Part shown: one piece after another, positions 52,430-64,000 of the stretch
How positions within the stretch are numbered: the stretch's first letter is position 1
How the letters are laid out: every line of letters begins with the position of its first letter
Assembly: GCA_029532415.1 (NCBI GenBank)
Contig: JAQOTA010000058.1
Coordinates: 496,001-560,000 of the forward strand
Direction of reading: 5' to 3'
Length of the DNA stretch: 64,000 nucleotides
From: Marasmius tenuissimus
Taxonomy: Eukaryota; Basidiomycota; Agaricomycetes; Agaricales; Marasmiaceae
The notes under the pieces: model-generated
Database searches by the model: none
Seen by the model: only the letters and a program-made list of their open reading frames with translations
Told to the model about the DNA's origin: nothing
Position numbers and translations under genes: made by a program

Positions 52430-55400
52430 ATGAAGAGTTTCTTCCAGCGTAGAAATGATAACCCACAAGAGGCCAGGTCTGCTCCTAAGGATCCATATAA
52501 GCTCTGGATTCCTCGACCAGAGCCTGTCTTTCCCAGGAGAACATCAGACAAGACCGTGGAGCAGAGCGCTGGGAAGAAGTCGAGTGGAAAGCATCGAAGT
52601 TCAAGCCGTGCACCTCGTCAGCATACCTCGGCAATTCCCAGCGATACACATGGACCACCCAACACGAATATCTCATCTTCCCAAGCACCACCCACAACGA
52701 CCAAATCATCTACCACCAGGAACCATACAAATCCCCCGCATCCATCCCTTTCCTCTTCACAATATCCGTCTCTAACACCCGCAGAGAACTCTGATGCCAC
52801 CCATAAACACATTGTCGATGGCGCAGGGCCTCCATATAAGCATTACGCTCCCTCAATACGTGGCAACATAGATCCCAGTGCTCCCGCCGCGCCTTCGAAT
52901 TCTTTTCCAGGTGTACCGACGTCAACTGTTCAACCACCCATGGCGAGCGATTTCCGGCCTGTCCAGGATGTCTATCCCTCCCGAAAGGACAAGGCACGAG
53001 ACGAGGTTGACAGAGAGCGCACGAGGACGAGGGATCGCAGTGGGAGAGACAATGAGCGAGACGAGAGATACGAAAGAGAGAGAGCGGACAGAACAAGAGA
53101 GAGGGAACGGGATAAAGAGAGGAGAGAACGAGGCAAAGAGAGAGAGAGGGAAAGGGATCGCCCACGGGATCGGTACAGAGAGTTTGAAGAACCTCAAGTC
53201 GATACTCTGGAAAGAGATCAAGAGCGAGAGAGGAGGGAAAAGGAAAGGAGAGAAAGAGAAAGAGAACGTGAACGTGAACGAACACGAGCGCGGGAGCGAG
53301 AACGTGAACGAGAGAAGGAAAGGACACGGATTGAGAGGGAGAAGGAAAAGGAGAGGGAAAGAGTTGAAAGGGAGAGAGAGCGGGAGAAAGAAAGAATTGA
53401 AAGGGAGAGAGAACGGGAGAAGGAACGAGAGCGCGACAGAGCTTGGGAACGAGAAAGGAATCGACCAAGGCCACAAGATCGTTCACGGGATGAACGTGAT
53501 AGGGCACTCCAGGACGAGTTCAAAGATCGTGTTGAACGAGAAAGGGCCAAAATGAAGGAATTCCTACGCGAACGCGATACCACGAGCAGAGTCCGAGAGA
53601 CCACGGAGCGAGAACGGGACCCATATCGTGAAACAGATCGGCGACGAGACACAGAGAGAACACGAGGCTACCATAGTCGACCTTCCTCCGATCGTGAGCA
53701 AGACAGGCCACCCATAATAACAAGCAGACCGTCCGATAGAACTAGGACACGGGAACCAGACGCTCGCGATTACTACAAAACTATTCACAAGTCAGCGGGG
53801 CGAGAGTCCAGTGATGAAGGTGAAAGCTCCGACCCCACAAGGCAGGCTTATAATTCTAGTAAGCGGCGAACCAGGGCAAGGGATATACCAGACCAGACGG
53901 TAAGTTATGATTCTCAAACGAGGGGGGCCATGGATTCACACTTAATTTAGATACCATATACCTCCAATACCTCCAATGCTACCCCCATGCCGTCAACAAC
54001 GTACCCTGTCGCCCAGCTACCCAATTCCAATAATAATGTCAAAGGCACCAGTCACACGACCCAGAACACGCTGCAGAACACTTCCTTTCCGAACGCAGGA
54101 ACAAAGCCGCCATCGGTTCCCCAGCAAACGAATGGACAGCTGACCGCTACTTTGTACAATCCGACGCCGTCCGTGCCACCTGTCCCACAAACTTCACAAA
54201 CGAAAACCACGACGTCTAACATGACGTACCCGCAAGCCGTTTCCCAAAGTCAGAGCCAGCAGAGTGCGAAACTTCCCATTACATCTATGCCAGCAGCACA
54301 TTCCGCCGCCCTTCAGACCGCCGTTCCCGCGTATCCCACCTCCAAACTCGCAACTGCAGCACCGAACAGTTCACACCTAGCTGAGCCGATTGCGAACGGG
54401 GGGCAGCAGAACATGAGGTCGACCGCCAATGTCCAGTCATCACAAGCGCCTGCTGTATATGCAAGCCAAGACCCGTCACACCCTGGACCAGCAGTCCCTG
54501 TCACCCAGCAACAGATCCCCCAGTATAACAGCTTGAGGAATCACGCACTCAACAAACTGCAGAATGGCAATGAGGGTATAGGGACATCCTCCGAAAGCGA
54601 GAATGATCAAAGGAGAAGTGAACGCCGAGTGAGGGGTCGAATTGTCTTTCTGTATGATCCAAATCTCAACGTTCTCTCAGACCCGGCGACGACGTGACAA
54701 GCGAGATGAAGGGGAACGTCTTTCTTCGATTGCAGAGCAGCGACCTTCTGGAAGGGCTTATGAGGTCTGTCACACATGATGTCCCGTTAGATCCAACTGA
54801 TAGCCTGTCTAGACTCAACAAACCCGCCAGTTTAGTGGTGACAGTCGGTTAACTGGAGCCCCCTCTAACACAGTACCTGTAAGTATCTACCTATGCATAA
54901 CGTTATCATTCATTCTGATTTGAAGGACCTTGTAGACGGCGACAACTGCAGCTCGCGAGAAAGCACGGATAGACCGTCCGCATGTAGGGACATCGTCCAA
55001 ACCTAATTATCCAGAGCCCCCTACAAGCGGATTGGCCCCGGGGACTTCCAACAAGCTACACACCGAAACCACGCCCCCGCAATCCCGCCACGATGGATGG
55101 GGTTTCCCTGATCAGGCTACAGTGGCTCCCAGTCTTCTCCCGAGACGAGACTATGTCCTTCCGATTAAACCAATGGACAGCCCTGCGTTGGGTCCAAATG
55201 CGCAGGTAGTCTCATCCTTTCCCTGTTGCATGATCTTTCCTTAATCGTGGCTTTCAGCAATCAGTTCCTCGGACACTAGAAGCTAGCGATCCCGTGTCAT
55301 GGAGACCTCCAAGCCGCGCTCAGGGTCTCAATCCCCCGCTCCAACAGATGCCTGCACCCAATCATTCTCCACAGCACAATGTATATGCAAAATGGACACC

Positions 55401-58400
55401 CCCGACGCCCTCCAAAGTCTCCCCGACCATGCGGACCAGTGAACATTCGAGATCTGCATCACACGGTAACTCGAGCTCGTCTCCTTATAAAGGGCCAACA
55501 ATCGTCAATGAATCACCTGCATCTGGCAACATTCGGCGAGCAGGAGAGTATAACGCCCCTTATATGCAGCAAAACGCTTCTAATGTACGTGTTTTGATCC
55601 CCGCGAAAACTGCTGATATTTATGTAACATAATAACAGAGCCAGCTTCCGGGTGCCAGGCACGTCAATGGAGACGTCACCACCGTACCACAGAATTACGC
55701 CTTGGGGAACAAGATCACCGACTACCAAGCGATTCGCGAGAAAAGTGCTGGGAAGGTTTCCGAACTGGTGGCTGGGGTTGAAGCCCGTGTTTCCCCTGCC
55801 AGTGGCTCAGGCATGAAGCACGTAACTCCCCCTCAGCAGGGTCGAAGTTTTTCTTCGAGTTCTGCGTATTCTAAACAGGTGGCTCCGGCATCTGGACCCA
55901 CTGAAGTGATTGCCCCTCTTAACAATACGGGAGGTTCATCGCCCTCCTTCAACGTGTCGCTGAGCAACAACGATCGTGGCCGAGTTATCTCCCTCTCCGC
56001 ATCGAAGGAAGGATCACCCAATGTGCCTGTTCAGTATATGCCCCAGCCAGCATCACATTCTCCCGTTACCTTCTCGGCACCTCAGGTAGCCAACGGCGGA
56101 AGAGCAAATCCCATAATCGACGCCAAACTCGCGAAAGCTGCTGCTGCACCCGACAACTCTATCTACTCAAGTGTCAATGGATATGCTCACACCACGCAAC
56201 ATCAACCAGACGCAGGCCCGACGGGGAAGTCTGAAAGGATCCCTGACCCTAAGGAGAAGCCATATTTCACCCTACCTGAGACTGCAGGTGCTACGAAGGT
56301 CGACAAAAATCATCGTGTTGTCGCCCAGAACGCACTTGGCTTGCAAACAGCCCCGGTCGGCATGTACAACCCGACGAGCTCGCACAATCATCTACCGGCA
56401 AATGGAAATCTCAGTCAGTCTGAGAACTTTCCCCGGTACCCCTCAGACGCGGAGAGGTACAATAATGGGCCGTCTTTACTTTTCCAGGCTGATGCGCCAC
56501 CTGCACCTCCCGCTGAGCCCAGCCGAACTGTCCCAAGAGGTGAACCGTATGTCAATGTGCGACCTCCCAACATACCATCCCAAGTGCCCCCACGCCCATC
56601 AAGTACCATGCCATCACAGCTATCTTCACGTCCATCAAACACTATGCCAGCACACGTACCCCCACGCCCGTCGAGTACTATGCCATTCCAGCATCCAAAA
56701 TTAGCTGAACTACTGACGGACAATTCAGCTCTCAGCCGTCCAGTGCCAGCGACCAGGACGTCCGTGTACATGGGGGGGCCAACCACGAATGGTCTATCGA
56801 CAATGCAAAGCCAGCCACCGTACCGAACTGACCCTCCCTCTACTTTGCCGCCGTCCGTTCCACAAACTATGCCAATCCCTAGCCTCCCCGGGATGCGGCC
56901 ATCCGAGTCGACTCAGCCTGATCTTGCCTCAATTCCTTACCAGCGCACGGTATCTTCGTCCACGCAAGCTTTTGGTAACCCCCGTACATCCCCGCAGTCC
57001 TTCCCGAAACAACCGCCACCTTCTCAGGAGATCACTTCTACAAATATGGTTACAACGAGTAGCAGAACACGACCCTCTGATCCCTTTTATGGTCACAGTG
57101 CGGTTGGACGTTCGCATCGTCCTGACAATGCTCCTGTTGCTACCCATTCACGGACGATGTCAGCCGCTGCAGCAATACAACCTCAGCTTGCACCCGGAAA
57201 TACCAGAACTTCAGATGCCTATGGTCGAAGTCAAACACATACTTCGGGTTATCATACCGATCCGGGTGGGAGGATGTCTTCCAGACAGGGATATTCATCT
57301 GCCTCTACGCAGGCGATGCGCACCTCTCCTAAAACTACAGTACAAAAGCCCCCAGTACACGACTCGCCCACTGATCATTCAGGACTTTCGTCCAGTCGGC
57401 CTCCTGAAGCTCCGCTCCGAGGCAACGTGCCTCCACAGCAGAGTCACAGTGTCCCTGATGCAGCCCCCGCGCAAGTGCCAGTAGCAGGCCCAACAATGAC
57501 TCATCCCTCTGTCCCTCAGGGTTTTTTCCCTTACTCATCTTCCTCCTATCCCCATACTTCCACCGAGGCTGATCCAGCGACCTCAAACCGCCTGCGGAAT
57601 ACGAGTGCTTCACATCAACCCAATGAGACTCAACCCAATTCCAATCCCAAAGGAGCACCTTCTTCCTATTATGCTGCTCCGATTGAGGCTGCCAGACACC
57701 CTTCCAACCCTTCTTCAATACCTCCTTATCCAAACGCTACGCAAACCAACCAGTACGCCACGGCTTCGACTGCGCAGCCAGAAAAGGGTTACATTTCATC
57801 AGCCTCCCAGAAGCTACCTATGGACCGCAGCTCATCACGTCCACCATCCGAAGAAATACTGAAAACCCCTTCGTCTCTAGCCATTTCGCTGAAACCGACG
57901 GTTTCCCGAACCTCCATCCCGACATCTGTTCAAACCCAGTCGGAACATAGAAAGAAAGGCTTCTTGAGTAGGTTTAAACCGAAGACTTCTCAACCACAAG
58001 AACCCTACCAGATCTGGCACCCTGGCGATTCAGCCCTTGAAGTTTCCGGAAAGCACTCGAGTCCTGAGAACGTCGAATCGGACCGCAAACCGTTATCGTC
58101 AAGAGTCAAAGTCCCTCCCCCGATCAATGTTCAGATACCAATCGGCACGACCACCGAGAGAAAGAGTCCCAGTGCCAAGCCGTTCACACCTTTCCGGTAT
58201 CTGACAACAAAACGCAACCGTACAATGTCGGTAGTATCTGTAGAAGCTAATAATGGAACTGCGGTACGTGCCCAAGACCTTGTGTCACTGTGCGTCACTA
58301 ACGACGCCCTCAGACCAACACGGTGGGATCGCCTACAGCTTCCATGCACAGCAGTCAACCCCCCTTTCATCCTCCATCGAGACGGGATACTCGCATGGCC

Positions 58401-58553
58401 ACACAAGAATGGCGGGATGCCGGAGGCTCAATACGGGACAGATACAACAAGATACAGCGTCCCGGCGTTGTTTTCGATGTCAAACACGAGCCCTCGCAGG
58501 ACAAACAAAATTTGGGATATAGCAAGGCGAAATCTAGGAGTAGAAAGCGGTGA
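52430..58553 (+). CDS. Very large low-complexity charged protein, function unknown
   Basis: No family recognised. Starts at 52430 (MKSFFQRRNDNPQEARS). The first exon has a Ser/Pro-rich part and then, at about 53000-53650, a very long Arg/Glu alternating stretch (EREREREREREKERTRIERE type), expected to be a single charged helix. The second exon group (53951-55630) and a long exon (55631-58265) are Ser/Pro/Thr/Gln-rich and apparently disordered. The last exon ends with a basic tail (SKAKSRSRKR, stop 58551). Junctions at 53900-53950, 54638-54683, 54765-54811, 54882-54936, 55205-55258, 55584-55638 and 58264-58313 keep frame. Total about 1,900 residues. The first 35 residues (DPYKLWIPRPEP) and a segment near the C terminus (EPYQIWHPGDSALE) look alike. 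Possibly nuclear, but this is inference. Confidence 0.78.
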
Positions 58554-58887
58554 TCTTTCAGGCTATCTTGGATATAGTGAATGGTTTTGTTATTTTTGCA
58601 CATAGGTATTTTGCTTTCAAGGTTCTGGATATGTAGGAATTAATTTAGTCAGAAATCATGGACTCAGTTAGATAGACCACTGTAGTCAGATATGTATATG
58701 TATCTTCTATGTATGCTCTCGATATGTAGCCGTAATAATGTCTACGGGAATTTATGAACTACCAAGAACGCTGGGTCGACCGGGGACGAGATAGGACGCG
58801 GAACGCGTGACCGGCGCACGCCCCTTCGTTGAAGTGTGACCGTCGCGTCGACCTTGCCTTGTCAACTCTCCTTCTCACCCCCTCGCG
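58554..58887. other. Intergenic region before pri2
   Basis: Holds the 3' UTR of the large charged protein gene and the pri2 promoter; no gene seen. Confidence 0.4.
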
Positions 58888-60753
58888 ATGTTTAAAGCCG
58901 CTGAGCGCAAACCCGTCGTTAGCAATGATACTTCACTGCAAGTGGAAAATCATGGGACTAGTCAATATCCCTTTCGCCTTAATTTGTATGTCTTCAGACG
59001 TCTGTTACATCTTCCGAACTCACGCGTTCTCTGGTCTAGCTACGATAAACCCCCACTGTACGACGTGACAATTGAAGATTTCGAAATATGTGCCCTCGAC
59101 CGTCTTCGCATTCTCGCGGAAATCGAATCCTCAGCTGCCCGGAATCGCACTTGGGATGAGACCAGAACTGTCACCATCTCCCAGTGTGCAAAGTATCTTC
59201 CCCTCAATGCCAACTCAGCCCATGTAGATCACAATTCCGAACGAAAGAAGGATCATTTAGGACATTTCGTACTGAGGCTTGCTTTCTGCCGTTCGTGAGT
59301 CTCGTTGACCGCTTTTGTCCAATCAGCGTGCTAATGGGTCCTATAGTGAAGATCTGCGAAGGCGATTTGTCAAGGCCGAAAGTACGCTATTTAGGATACG
59401 CTACGAGACCGACGATGGACAGGAAAGACGCCGATTTCTGAGTTCGAGAGACTTCGGTTGGAGGGCAGTACGTGATAACATCGTATGCGTGAATTCTTAG
59501 AGGGAGCTTACAGCTTTCAGGTGGACAATTCGGAAAAAGAAGAGCTCGGAGCAGAACTGAAGGCGTGCTATCAAGGCTTCAAGAATGAGGAGGAGAAGGA
59601 ACGCGCGTTTGTGAAGGAGAGTTTCTACAAAGTACGCCAGCTTGGTTGCCTACAACATTCCTTTACTCACTCGAGATACAGGTTAGATGGACACGCGTTC
59701 CTGATTTGGTTGAGAAGCGTAAAGTGTTTCTCAAGGGAGGGTGGGCTTACGTTCCTTCGCGCGACCAGTTAAGTATAGTTTTCCAAGAGTTCCAGGAGCA
59801 CCTGGAGAAAGCGCTGCAAGTAAGGTCTATTCTTACGCCACATGTTCTCCGCTAACCAACCTTCGTGGCAAGATGACGGCGAAAGCTCTGCCCACCCTGG
59901 AGGAGGACAATCGCCTGGTCCCCATACTCAACAATCTTTCACAAGGATTCGTTGCCGGTGTTTCATCGGAGTGGACAGCACCCTCAAACGAAGGAAGCGG
60001 AGACGAAATCAGAGCCGACATGGTCGACGATATTGCTCAGAAGCATTACCCGCTTTGCATGTGGAATATGCATCGCAACCTGAAAAAGGACCATCACTTG
60101 AAGCATTTCGAGCGTTTGACTTATGGGCTGTTCCTAAAAGTGCGTGTAGTACGGCTCCTTGTCATAGGCTGCTACTGACAATGATTGCAGGTCCTTGGGC
60201 TCTCCATTGACGAGGCCATCATTTTCTGGAAAAGGTCCTTCGCAGGTAGTCATATCAAGGAGGACAAATTCAATAAAGAATATAAATACAACATTCGACA
60301 CTCATACGGTTTGGAAGGAAGGAGGGCAAATTATCCCGCTAAGAGGTGATTCCGGGTCAATCTCCATCTGATGATGCTAATACATGCTCCCCTAGTTGCC
60401 AGCAGTTGCTCATGGCAGAGAGTTCTTCGTATGGGTGCCCGTACCGATACTTCCAACCTGAGAACCTCCAAAGTGCCTTGTTGTCAGCGTATTCTTCCCA
60501 GGGCCTGACATCCAGTGACCTTCCGGAGATTATGCAGACTGTAAATTCGCGACACTACCACGTTGCTTGCACTCGAGTGTTCGAGATAACGCATGCGAGG
60601 AGTGGGGTGAAGAAGGGTGAAGGGGTTGGAGGCGGTGAGAGTGTCACACATCCCAATCAGTACGCGACGAGGAGTATGGAACTTGACAAGCAGAAGAAAG
60701 AGAATGTAAAGGCAGAGATGTCCCAGATGGGCATGGATGTAGACCCTGCGTAG
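58888..60753 (+). CDS. pri2: DNA primase large subunit
   Basis: Partner of the catalytic primase subunit in the DNA polymerase alpha complex; its C-terminal [4Fe-4S] domain helps start RNA primers. Seen: start at 58888 (MFKAAERKPVVSN), then YPFRLNLYVFRR, DFEICALDRLRILAEIE and DHLGHFVLRLAFCRS. After introns comes WTRVPDLVEKRKVFLKGGWA and the iron-sulphur domain. Cysteines are in HYPLCMWNMHRNLKKDHHLK, SCQQLL (after the intron at 60347), YGCPYRYF and HYHVACTRVFEITH. The region RHSYGLEGRRANYPAKS precedes the second one. All four expected cysteines are visible. Seven or more short introns. Stop at 60751. Confidence 0.94.
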
Positions 60754-60920
60754 TGGCGTTAGAAGCCCGAAGATAAACGGAGAGGCTCCTGATTTACGTT
60801 CTGTAATTTCGTGTGCTTTTTGTATTTGTGCTTGTATCATAAGCTGTTAATATTCCTGGGCGCCAACCCTGACCTCGCGCATCCTATCCTCTACGTCCAT
60901 TACGACCGTACGACTCCCTC

Positions 60921-61741
60921 ATGAGCCAGCGAAAATCCTCTTCTAAAGCCAAACCGGAGAGCAGTAGCCAATCTGCTGCTCTGCAACAATATCAGGATAC
61001 TGATGGTCATTTCTCTCTAGTCAGGTAAGAACCCATTCCTCTATTCTCACCATTACCCCTCATCGTCTCTTCCAACAGAAACTTCCGACTGGCCGATCTA
61101 GTAACGATAATGAATGGTGTCTGTGGAACATTCTCTATCTTTTCGTCCGCGCGCTACCTTTTGAACAACGACCCCGATTATCTATGGTCCGCTCTGGCAT
61201 TCCCCCTTGCTGGGCTGATGTTCGACTTTATGGACGGGAAGGTTGCGAGGTGGAGGAATTCGAGCAGTCTCTTGGGACAAGAGCTCGATAGTTTGGCCGA
61301 CTTGGTGCGTTCGCAATGACGATACAGCTGGCTAGGAACCTCACACGGCTATAGATATCCTTTGGAGTAGCCCCTTCCCTTTTGGCATTCACCGTTGGGC
61401 TCAGAACCTACCTCGACACTGTGGCTCTCACCGGATTCGTATGCTGTGGATTGGCTAGACTCGCACGCTTCAACGCTACCGTCGCTCTCGTTCCGAAAGA
61501 TGCTACCGGAAAGTCTCAGTATTTCGAAGGTCTACCGATTCCGTCATCCTTATTTTTGGTGGGAATCCTTGCCTTCTGGACCAAGATGGGCTGGATAGAA
61601 GGTCAACAGGGCATTCCCGGAGGCACGGTCACTCTCTGGGGTGAACCTGGAGGCAGAGGGGAGATACACCTTGTCTCCATTGTATTCGGCTGCTGGGCTG
61701 CTGCCATGGTCAGCAAAACGTTGCGCATACGCAAGCTGTGA
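60921..61741 (+). CDS. cho1: Phosphatidylserine synthase (CDP-diacylglycerol-serine transferase)
   Basis: ER enzyme making phosphatidylserine from CDP-diacylglycerol and serine. Seen: start at 60921, a Ser/Lys-rich leader, first intron, then [20 protein letters not shown]. The CDP-alcohol phosphotransferase signature is [20 protein letters not shown] followed by ELDSLAD, with the D-x2-D-G-x2-A-R-x8-G-x3-D-x3-D spacing. A second intron follows, then [29 protein letters not shown] and [17 protein letters not shown]. Several membrane segments. Stop at 61739. All catalytic aspartates are present. Confidence 0.95.
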
Positions 61742-61986
61742 TATTAACGGACATTACCATCTAATTTTACCTCACTTACTATCTTTTTGTCTGGTAGTTG
61801 ACGTCTTTTATATGACATACAAGGATTGCTTCTCGTGTTTTTGTTGGATTTTTTTCTTCAGCTTCTCGTTTTGAATACACGCATGGACCAGGGTCAGATT
61901 TTAAAAGCACGTGTGACGCGATGTGACACACGCGATAGACGCGTCGCAGTCTCCCATTGTTCTCTTTTCAACTCTCCTCCACGACG

Positions 61987-63311
61987 ATGGTCTCTGTATC
62001 TGCTGGCGATGTGCAAAGACTCTTTCTGCAAGCCGTGTTGTCACGTGGCATACTCTCTGAAAATGTTGCTCGAGCCATTTGGCTACAATGTATCGAAGCA
62101 GTGAAGAGTAATGTCGATTTTCTCTACTCGACCCCGGACGTGTTTTTCAATGGATAATTTCTCTCAGACGAAGACGCTTCAATCAATGTTCCATACACAA
62201 ACACAGAGACCTCGTGGGACTCGTTTCTTGATAACGTGAACAAGACCCTCAACGATCTCGAACTGGAGTTCAAAGCCATTCAAGATGAGATCACTGGCAA
62301 ACGCCTGCTCTCAATTGTAAGTTCTTTCCAATCGCACAATACCGCCTCACTATCTCACTCAAACTCTCACTCAGGTCAACCGAAAGGATGACGAGGCTGC
62401 GCAGCTTGCTACTGAATTCACCGCAAACGAGATTGTTTACTTCAAAGCTATCGTCAGTCGCATTGTTCAGGCCCCTGTGTGTTTGAGCCAACGTTTCTTT
62501 GCTTTTTTGTAGGTCGAGCAAATCATACTAGCTCGCAACGAATCGTTTTCTATGTCGTCGATGGCCGCTCTCGGAGAGGTCACTGCTCTGAAAGGCAAGA
62601 TCAACATGACAAAGACTCAGGCGGAAAACGTCCTAGCGAGTTTCGTGGCGAAAGGCTGGCTTTTGAAGAGCAAGTAAGTTCAACTCGGACCTTCTCGTTT
62701 CTTCTCGATTTATCCAAGGTTCTTTTTCGCAGGCGAGGAAGATATTCACTATCGCCCCGAACGTTGCTCGAACTGTATCCGTATATGAAAGCCTCTTACC
62801 CTAACGAATTGATCGAGTGCACGATATGTCATGAAGTGAGTGTACGCAATCCCTGTTGCTCGACTCTTTAACATCTTTCCTATAGGTCATCACGAGGGGA
62901 ATGGCGTGCCATACCCGCAACTGCTCCGTCAGAATGCATTTCCATTGCTTCAAGACTTTCCGCAACCGCAAAGGGGAATGCCCACAGTGCAAGGCGGAAT
63001 GGCCAAAGGAAGCCACTGACCGTCCTCTTGTACCCGTTGGTGAAGCTGCCGTACGGGATGGTGAAGACGGAAAGCGACGAGTTAGGGTCCGGGACAACAG
63101 TGATGGTGAAGACGAAGATATGGAGCCTTCGCAGACACAATCGCAGAGTCAAAGTGGCCCGAGTCAAACTCAGACTCAAAGGAAAAAGGGAAAGTCCAAA
63201 AAGATGGTGGTAGACGACGATGACGACGAGGAAGAGGAAGAGGACAACGATGAACCAAACGACGACGACCCTCAAACTACGCAGCGTAGGCGTCGCAGCT
63301 CCAGGCGCTGA
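61987..63311 (+). CDS. nse1: SMC5-SMC6 complex subunit Nse1
   Basis: Nse1 is the RING-like E3 component of the SMC5/6 genome-stability complex. Seen: start at 61987 (MVSVSAGDVQRLFLQAVLSR), winged-helix-rich middle, then GRYSLSPRTLLELYPYM and a C-terminal RING-type finger (CTICHEVITRGMACHTRNCS, MHFHCFKTFRNRKGECPQCK). The long acidic/Gln-rich tail ends RRRRSSRR (DDDDDEEEEEDNDE). Five or so introns. The tail is longer than in most relatives. Stop at 63309. Confidence 0.93.
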
Positions 63312-63366
63312 GCAATTGCGGTCTTGTACGTTCCATGTATATATAGGTCTATCTATAATGTAACTA

Positions 63367-64000
63367 TTAAGCGTCGGTGTGCCCACCGCGAGTAATTACA
63401 GATACAGGAGAAACTCTAACTTCGTCCTGATTAGGAATTTCGCCTTTATCGTTGAATCCAAATAAGCCCTTCCCCCAGATCAAGCGACGTTTGCGGTCTT
63501 TCCGGCCCTCACCAAATTCTTCGTTCCATTTACGCAGCTCGGCAAGGGTTCCCAGCGCCTCTGATGATGAAGGTGTGATCTCCTTGAGTGCCTTGTCAAA
63601 GTTTCGCTTTGAGAGGACCCGCGAGTGCTGCTGAGAGGAGTCTTCCGCTTCCTCCGATGACTGTTCAGCATCCGCAAACGAGGCAGTAGCATCTGGCTCC
63701 TTCGCCTCAGTTTTACTGGACTCAACCTCTGTTTCCGTGGTTGATGTAGATGTCGCAGGCTCAGCAGAAGTGGTTGGTGCCCACGGGAGATGAACGTGCT
63801 CCTTCACCGCATCTAAAGCAGCGGATACACATAAATCTATGGGGGAAAAAGTCAGGAATAGTGTCGTTAGATAGTATGAACGATACTCCTCACGTTTCAG
63901 ATCCGACCCAGAGAAGCTCTCTGTTCGCTTCGCGAGAGCCTGAACATCCACATCTGGATCCAAAGTTTCATCTCGCAAGAGAATTTTGAGAATTTCTACG
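63367..64000 (-). CDS. AAA+ ATPase (Msp1/spastin-like clade), C-terminal part, cut by window edge
   Basis: Only the C-terminal part is inside. Seen: VEILKILLRDETLDPDVD, then LAKRTESFSGSDLK joined over an intron (donor gtgagga, acceptor cccatag, about 63897-63838) to HLCVSAALDAVKEHV. A Ser/Thr/Glu-rich linker follows, then FDKALKEITPSSSEALGTLA and ELRKWNEEFGEG near the end. These are sensor-2 and C-terminal lid features of the meiotic AAA clade (Msp1/ATAD1, spastin, fidgetin). The nucleotide-binding motifs lie beyond 64000, so the exact member cannot be fixed. The C-terminal WGKGLFGFNDKGE tail is distinctive. Confidence 0.8.
   Translation of the reverse strand, partial: VEILKILLRDETLDPDVDVQALAKRTESFSGSDLKREEYRSYYLTTLFLTFSPIDLCVSAALDAVKEHVHLPWAPTTSAEPATSTSTTETEVESSKTEAKEPDATASFADAEQSSEEAEDSSQQHSRVLSKRNFDKALKEITPSSSEALGTLAELRKWNEEFGEGRKDRKRRLIWGKGLFGFNDKGEIPNQDEVRVSPVSVITRGGHTDA

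Noticed and set aside
52922..53507. Long minus-strand frames of Ser/Phe/Leu opposite the Arg/Glu repeat
   Set aside because: Antisense shadows of the purine-rich repeat; they have no start context or motif.

Overview
This is a gene-dense stretch of a filamentous basidiomycete nuclear genome, most likely an Agaricomycete mushroom. The reasons are a near-even base composition, very many short introns (mostly 45-70 nt, GTRNGT donors), close spacing of genes on both strands and a fully eukaryotic gene set. I see about 29 protein-coding loci and no rRNA, confident tRNA, CRISPR array or recognisable transposon. Almost every gene is split by introns, so the products below were rebuilt by joining exons by eye. 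Junctions were chosen by GT-AG (rarely GC-AG) signals, reading phase and family motifs.

Layout. 1-5.3 kb (minus strand): aprataxin-type DNA-repair hydrolase, a Gyp7-type Rab GAP, and ribosomal protein S21. 5.9-13.1 kb: a secretory FAH-family protein, ALKBH1-type dioxygenase, LETM1/Mdm38 mitochondrial protein, the ER chaperone Shr3 and a mitochondrial RsfS-like factor. 13.2-14.8 kb: two tandem small hydrophilic-protein genes that share a protein core and an upstream DNA module. 15.0-20.8 kb: Arp2/3 subunit ARPC5, splicing factor SPF45 and a cytosolic Hsp70 with a heat-shock element. 21.1-28.5 kb: two tandem PhoD-type phosphatase genes. The first is intact on a 24-exon model; the second is clearly decayed. 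29.8-35.6 kb: a Zn(II)2Cys6 transcription factor and a TBC1D5-like GAP. 35.9-51.3 kb: SdhA, PP2A B56 subunit, an unknown Pro/Gly-rich protein, citrate synthase, Sec66 and the USP7-type deubiquitinase. 52.4-64 kb: a very large low-complexity charged protein, primase large subunit, phosphatidylserine synthase, Nse1 and the C-terminal end of an AAA+ ATPase that runs off the window.

Most of the window is housekeeping. The accessory-looking parts are the small-protein pair, the phosphatase pair, the secretory FAH protein and the zinc-cluster regulator. The most striking observation is in the phosphatase pair. The Trp codon just before the Asp-Asp-His-Glu metal-binding motif can be completed only by an exon of one nucleotide, flanked by perfect splice signals. 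This arrangement is kept in both the intact gene and its decayed sister, along with two 8-nt microexons and a GC-AG intron. The complete 24-exon model sums to 1857 nt, an exact multiple of three.

Several neighbouring genes lie head to head with only about 75-110 bp between start codons (ALKBH1/LETM1, SHR3/RsfS, ARPC5/SPF45, B56/unknown), so shared bidirectional promoters are probably common here.
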